Of a stretch of DNA of 8,457 nucleotides, positions 6,561-8,457 are shown piece after piece. The stretch's first letter is position 1; every line of letters starts with the position of its first letter. Source of the DNA: JABMRP01 sp964444795. GTDB taxonomy: Bacteria; Planctomycetota; Planctomycetia; Pirellulales; Thermoguttaceae. The stretch is taken from positions 1 through 8,457 of the forward strand of contig CAYUIQ010000317.1 of assembly GCA_964444795.1 (NCBI GenBank). Reading direction: 5' to 3'. Under the pieces are notes generated by a model. The model had not been told where the DNA came from, did no database searches, and saw only the letters and a program-made list of their open reading frames with translations. Both the position numbers and the translations under genes were made by a program.

Positions 6561-7292
6561 ATGGACCTGAAACGAATTGTAGAGAAAACGGACACAACTG
6601 CCGGTCGAATCTTCGCGTGGTCAATCCAAGTTCTAATCATTTTATCGCTAATCACATTCGCCATAGAAACGCTACCGAATCTATCCCCCGCAATCCGTCG
6701 TTGGCTGTACATTGCAGAGACGACTACCGTGGCAATCTTCACGGTCGAATATCTTCTACGCTTGTACCTTGCAGGCAACAAGATTCGCTACATCTTCAGT
6801 TTCTACGCAATCATCGACTTGCTCGCGATTCTTCCGTTCTATCTTCGCCTTGGAATTGACTTGCGTTCCGTGCGAATCTTCCGTCTGTTTCGACTATTCC
6901 GCATTTTGAAGCTTGCCCGCTACAATTCCGCGATTGACCGATTCAAAAAGGCATTTCTCCAGATACGAGAAGAGCTAATGTTGACGTTCGTGGCGACCAT
7001 GTTTGTGCTATTCCTCAGTTCTGTCGGCATCTACTACTTCGAGGGAGAGAAGCAACCCGAACAATTTGGTTCGGTGTTTCATTGTATGTGGTGGTCAATC
7101 GTCACCTTAACGACGGTCGGGTTTGGTGACTGCTACCCGATGACGCTAGGAGGAAAGATTTTCACGGGGGTTCTGCTTCTCCTTGGCCTAGGCCTAGTCG
7201 CCGTACCAACCGCGTTGATAGCATCGGCCCTAACCTTAGTGGGCGACGACCCACTGCCAGACGACGATTCGCCAAGACCAATAAAAAAGTGA
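6561..7292 (+). CDS. Voltage-gated potassium channel, six-helix type
   Basis: The 243-aa protein has the full plan of a single-subunit voltage-gated K+ channel, which would form a tetramer in the inner membrane. S1 is about 19-38, S2 about 47-70 with the acidic TVEYLLRLY, and S3 about 80-97. S4 carries basic residues at every third place (Arg102, 105, 108, 111, 114 and Lys117). S5 is about 138-160. The selectivity filter is TVGFGD (185-190), and S6 is about 198-222. The cytoplasmic tail is short and acidic, with no cyclic-nucleotide or RCK domain, so gating is probably by voltage alone. GGGAGAA about 8 nt before the ATG supports the start. G+C is lower (roughly 43-58% in the lines I counted) than in the genes to its left. 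It likely sets membrane potential or potassium leak. Confidence 0.95.
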   Translation: MDLKRIVEKTDTTAGRIFAWSIQVLIILSLITFAIETLPNLSPAIRRWLYIAETTTVAIFTVEYLLRLYLAGNKIRYIFSFYAIIDLLAILPFYLRLGIDLRSVRIFRLFRLFRILKLARYNSAIDRFKKAFLQIREELMLTFVATMFVLFLSSVGIYYFEGEKQPEQFGSVFHCMWWSIVTLTTVGFGDCYPMTLGGKIFTGVLLLLGLGLVAVPTALIASALTLVGDDPLPDDDSPRPIKK

Positions 7293-7305
7293 CAGCCACC
7301 TTTTC
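7284..7305. repeat. Short imperfect inverted repeat at the channel stop codon
   Basis: AAAAAAGTGACAGCCACCTTTT spans the last codons and stop of the channel gene. AAAAGTG and the CACCTTTT part are near-complementary around a short centre, and each side ends in an A- or T-run. It could act as a weak bidirectional terminator between the channel and the DUF2695 gene. Similar short palindromes flank some IS200-like or REP elements, but nothing of that kind is visible here. Confidence 0.35.
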
Positions 7306-7338
7306 CTCTGCGTTTTCGCGTCCAAAAGGAGAAGTACC

Positions 7339-7659
7339 GTGGGTATCTTGGAGTGGATTTTCCGGCCACGCAGACCATCGCCAGTTCCAACTGAACCACC
7401 GATAACTTACGAAGATCTCAAGTCGTTATTTGAGTACCTTGATCGGCTCGATCCTCCGCCTTGCACTCACACGCACAAGGAGACCGTCGAGTTTCTCAAG
7501 GGACGCCACCTTCCCGTTGAAGCAACCATCGCATGGCTCAAAGCAAATGGCGGCTACTGCGATTGCGAGGTCATACATAACGTTGCAGACAAATGGCAAG
7601 ACAAGGTGGGATGGCAGCCAAATCCAGAAGGGTTTGACGAACGCGACCTTGTCGACTAA
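7339..7659 (+). CDS. DUF2695-like protein
   Basis: The 106-aa protein contains a histidine/cysteine motif, CTHTHKET (42-49), followed by NGGYCDCEVIHNV (70-82), which matches what I remember as the hallmark of DUF2695. The motif order, with the CxHxH cluster about 30 residues before CDC, suggests a metal site, but no function is established. The start is a GTG at 7339 with AGGAG 7 nt upstream, a good match. It lies 46 nt downstream of the channel gene in the same direction and shares its lower G+C, so the two may be co-transcribed or have arrived together. It has no signal peptide or membrane helix and should be cytoplasmic. Confidence 0.75.
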   Translation: MGILEWIFRPRRPSPVPTEPPITYEDLKSLFEYLDRLDPPPCTHTHKETVEFLKGRHLPVEATIAWLKANGGYCDCEVIHNVADKWQDKVGWQPNPEGFDERDLVD

Positions 7660-7731
7660 TCGGGAGGCGAAAAGAGCCCGGGAGTCGATTTTCATTCGTG
7701 TGGCTATTTGACTTACGCGTCCGAATCCGGG

Positions 7732-7761
7732 GGCAAGCTGGGGTCAGGCAAGCTGGGGTCA
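7732..7761. repeat. Tandem 15-bp repeat, two units
   Basis: GGCAAGCTGGGGTCA occurs twice head-to-tail with no mismatch. The same unit opens the second repeat copy at 8203-8247, so it belongs to the larger repeat and is not a local accident. There are too few units, with no spacers, for a CRISPR array. Confidence 0.85.
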
Positions 7762-7829
7762 GGCCGGCGTTAGGCGTTAGCGAGGAAGTGGTTCTCTGCA
7801 ATGAAGACGGGGCCACGCTTCGAGTATTA

Positions 7830-7950
7830 GGCTCTGTCTCAAAAGGCACTCGGTCCCGTTGTACGATGGCCCTCCGAGGCCGTCGCGGGCGACGAAAGAC
7901 GGGTTCTCGACGGCCTCGGAGGGCCATCGTACGGGTTTTGAGACAGAGCC
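7830..7950. mobile_element. MITE-like 121-bp element with TA target duplication
   Basis: The element begins GGCTCTGTCTCAAAA and ends with the exact reverse complement TTTTGAGACAGAGCC. Long inner arms (7855-7885 and 7908-7935) also pair almost perfectly around a 22-nt loop, apart from a 10-nt and a 3-nt bulge. It is flanked by TA on both sides (7828-7829 and 7951-7952). Removing the element and one TA gives GTATTAGGTTTACCG, which aligns with the uninterrupted GTATTAAGTTCACCG of copy B. It encodes nothing, so it would need a transposase from elsewhere. TA duplication is typical of the IS630/Tc1-mariner group; assignment to that group is inference. Confidence 0.8.
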
Positions 7951-8057
7951 TAGGTTTACCGCCCAACCTCCGCGAAGCGATCTGCCCCGCCGGGCTTGTC
8001 CCGGTGGCTTGCTGGTTTGGAAATTACAGGGCGAGGCGACCCCGTCTCCCCCGCGAT

Positions 8058-8104
8058 CCTCGCCAGCGTTTCAGCCGCCTTTGGCGGCTGAAACGCTGGC
8101 GAGG
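8058..8104. repeat. Perfect 22-bp stem hairpin closing copy A
   Basis: Bases 8058-8079 and 8083-8104 are perfect reverse complements around a TTT loop; the inner part reads CAGCCGCC TTT GGCGGCTG. There is no T-run on either side. A diverged version of the same hairpin, with a mismatch in its stem, lies at the window end in copy B (from about 8423). Confidence 0.85.
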
Positions 8105-8123
8105 GAATGTTGCGTGAAGGGCA

Positions 8124-8170
8124 CCGTGTAGTTGCCAAACCAATAAACCACCGGGGCGAGCCCGCTGGGG
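8124..8170 (-). repeat. Inverted partial copy of the repeat arm
   Basis: This segment is the reverse complement of about 7984-8029 in copy A at roughly three-quarters identity; the best-kept blocks are CCAAACC and CCACCGGG. Together with the hairpin at 8058-8104 between them, the two arms form a much larger inverted repeat centred on the hairpin. Confidence 0.65.
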
Positions 8171-8202
8171 AAGAAGGGGACCCCGAGGTCGAGCATCACT
8201 GC

Positions 8203-8457
8203 GGCAAGCTGGGGTCACGGCAAGCTGGGGTCGGCAAGCTGGGGTCAGGCCGGCGTTAGGCGGTAGCGAGCAAGTGGTTCTCTGCGATTGTCGGTTTCCG
8301 CGTGAAAACGGGGTCACGCTTCGAGTATTAAGTTCACCGGCCAGCCTCCGCGAAGCGGTCTTCCCCCGGTGGCTTGCTGGTTTGGAAACTACAGGGCGTG
8401 GTGATCCCGTCTCCCCCGCGATCCTCGCCAGCGTCTGAGCCGCCTTTGGCGGCTGAG
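8203..8457 (+). repeat. Non-coding repeat, copy B (uninterrupted, cut by window end)
   Basis: Copy B starts with three units of GGCAAGCTGGGGTCA (one lacking its final A, one single-base spacer) and follows the same block order as copy A through CACGCTTCGAGTATTA, CCTCCGCGAAGCG and GGTGGCTTGCTGGTTTGG to the closing hairpin. It lacks the 121-bp element, with the intact target at 8329-8330. The window ends inside its closing hairpin, so the repeat may continue further. Confidence 0.8.

Larger units (their letters stand above)
7732..8104 (+). repeat. Non-coding repeat, copy A (interrupted)
   Basis: Copy A contains, in order, the 15-bp tandem units, GGCCGGCGTTAGGCG, AAGTGGTTCTCTGC, CACGCTTCGAGTATTA, CCTCCGCGAAGCG, GGTGGCTTGCTGGTTTGG and a terminal hairpin. 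Each block recurs in the same order in copy B at 8203-8457. The copies differ by scattered substitutions and one insertion of about 20 bp in B, and copy A alone carries the 121-bp element at 7830-7950. Confidence 0.8.
7660..8457. other. Gene-free repeat region running off the window end
   Basis: Nearly 800 bases carry no credible gene. Open frames here are translations of palindromic repeats: both strands yield the same PGGLLVW peptide because a segment is present in both orientations. From about 7732 the region consists of two copies of one repeat, with the first interrupted by a small transposon-like element. The first 70 bases after the DUF2695 stop show nothing notable. Confidence 0.75.

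Noticed and set aside
7660..7700. Terminator after the DUF2695 gene
   Set aside because: Only a 4-bp CGGG/CCCG stem is possible before a short T-stretch, too weak to call.
7768..7968. Integron cassette bounded by GTTAGGC and GCCCAAC
   Set aside because: The second repeat copy keeps GTTAGGC but not GCCCAAC, the spacing to the next core is too long for an attC site, and no cassette gene lies between.
7732..8247. CRISPR-like array from the 15-bp repeats
   Set aside because: Units are only 15 bp, adjoin with no unique spacers, number two or three, and no cas gene is present.
7698..8317. Open frames of 90-139 aa within the repeat region
   Set aside because: They translate palindromic repeats and the inserted element, give the same PGGLLVW peptide from both strands, and lack ribosome binding sites.

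Overview
The window is GC-rich bacterial DNA, mostly above 60% G+C in the lines I counted. It carries eight supportable protein genes and a repeat-rich non-coding end. A planctomycete, probably of the Pirellulales type, is the best guess. The reasons are a short Tat-targeted protein of a style common in that phylum, a GntP permease with a large soluble insert, a secreted CE15-type esterase, and intergenic regions full of palindromes. This is inference from gene style; the window holds no rRNA or tRNA to settle it.

Left block (1-4166). After about 150 bases with two small palindromes come three minus-strand genes. Transcription runs leftward: a GntP-family permease (2084-3895), a 70-bp near-perfect hairpin, a Tat-exported protein with a weak aldo/keto-reductase-like look (924-1949), and, 8 nt further on, a steroid 5-alpha-reductase-family membrane enzyme (157-915). 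The last two look like one operon. The permease may be cut off from them by the hairpin, although a TATACT box just beyond it suggests the pair has its own promoter.

Middle block (4167-6253). A 103-aa orphan gene (+) and a 75-aa zinc-ribbon membrane protein (-) converge with no spacer between their stop codons. A secreted CE15 (glucuronoyl-esterase-like) hydrolase follows on the plus strand with a plausible promoter. CE15 enzymes cleave glucuronate esters in plant cell wall, and GntP permeases import sugar acids. The two could therefore serve the same diet, but they are not in one operon.

Right block (6254-8457). Base composition drops after the esterase. A clear intrinsic terminator sits only 16 bp upstream of the ribosome binding site of a six-helix voltage-gated K+ channel gene, which is followed by a DUF2695 protein. 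From about 7730 to the window end I see no gene. This stretch holds two diverged copies of a non-coding repeat with 15-bp tandem units and strong hairpins. The first copy is interrupted by a 121-bp element with 15-bp terminal inverted repeats flanked by TA; the second copy preserves the uninterrupted site. This nested structure is the most informative finding here. I did not find a convincing new defence or metabolic system.
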